The position numbers and the translations under genes were made by a program. A DNA stretch of 46,656 bases, taken from assembly GCA_024278315.1 (NCBI GenBank), contig JAJRTL010000043.1, forward strand, positions 1-46,656. Direction: 5' to 3'. A model generated the notes under the pieces. That model made no database searches and was not told the origin of the DNA. It saw only the letters and a list, made by a program, of their open reading frames with translations. Source of the DNA: Planctomycetota bacterium (GTDB lineage: Bacteria > Planctomycetota > UBA1135 > GCA-002748355). Below are positions 46,371-46,656 of this stretch, piece after piece (the first letter of the stretch is position 1; each line of letters starts with the position of its first letter).

Positions 46371-46656
46371 TCAACGCATGGGTGGGAAGGGAAGGATCGG
46401 CGGGCGATAGGATCGCACGGTCGAACGCTGCAGTTCGAGATCTCCTACCAGCATGGAAGGCGCGATGGTGGAGACAGGCACCGAGCCGGACTCGGCCACG
46501 CAGTAGCTGTTGTCCACCTCGTGCACGGCGCCGAAGGCCAGGATGCGTTGGATCACCGCCAAAGGAGTGCCGATGAACTCCAGATTGCGGACTCTTGTTT
46601 CGACGCCGGTCTCCGGATCCACGGTGTAGACGGCCGTCGGGTGTCCCTTGAAGGCC
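46371..46656 (-). CDS. TldD/PmbA-family protein, C-terminal part, truncated by window edge
   Basis: Reverse frame open to the window end: 'AFKGHPTAVYTVDPETGVETRVRNLEFIGTPLAVIQRILAFGAVHEVDNSYCVAESGSVPVSTIAPSMLVGDLELQRS'. Confidence 0.85.
   Translation of the reverse strand, partial: AFKGHPTAVYTVDPETGVETRVRNLEFIGTPLAVIQRILAFGAVHEVDNSYCVAESGSVPVSTIAPSMLVGDLELQRSTVRSYRPPILPFPPMR

Overview
46.7 kb of GC-rich bacterial chromosome, densely coded. I suspect Planctomycetota or a relative, but this is inference only. Recognisable content on the + strand, in order: family-5 ABC substrate-binding protein (truncated), YchF GTPase, a replication cluster (divergent DnaA-like AAA+ protein, tmk, holB), Minf_1886-family protein, then a minus-strand block (two TPR proteins and a secreted glycosidase-like protein). 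These are followed by an Mla/MCE lipid-transport operon (STAS-MlaE, MlaF, MlaD, PqiC-like lipoprotein), an Hpt protein, a large Ig-like lipoprotein, rpsO-pnp, a cold-shock protein, a 1915-aa membrane-anchored sigma-54 activator-like protein, an OmpH-like protein, a secretin, a GspK-like protein, fusA, a PafA-like phosphatase, crcB, an FAD oxidoreductase, tRNA-Arg(UCU) on the minus strand, an SH3-domain protein and a truncated TldD/PmbA protein. Main candidates for something undescribed: (1) the CBM9-like/HAMP/GAF/degenerate GGDEF/sigma-54 AAA+/winged-helix fusion, with an unusual 11-bp phased TGGCGC array just downstream; (2) a ~1.25 kb gap (42042-43296) without convincing ORFs, whose 3' part is a run of tightly packed hairpins ending in an intrinsic terminator, a candidate structured ncRNA; (3) PNPase with a ~300-aa Arg/Asp/Glu tail containing 12 copies of a 12-residue repeat; (4) a DnaA homolog with a rewritten DNA-recognition signature; (5) a repeated 'NDaa..YhL' module shared by two adjacent TPR proteins; (6) a terminator-like hairpin directly upstream of the cold-shock gene. 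No CRISPR array or transposon was seen. All domain calls are by eye; no database search was run.
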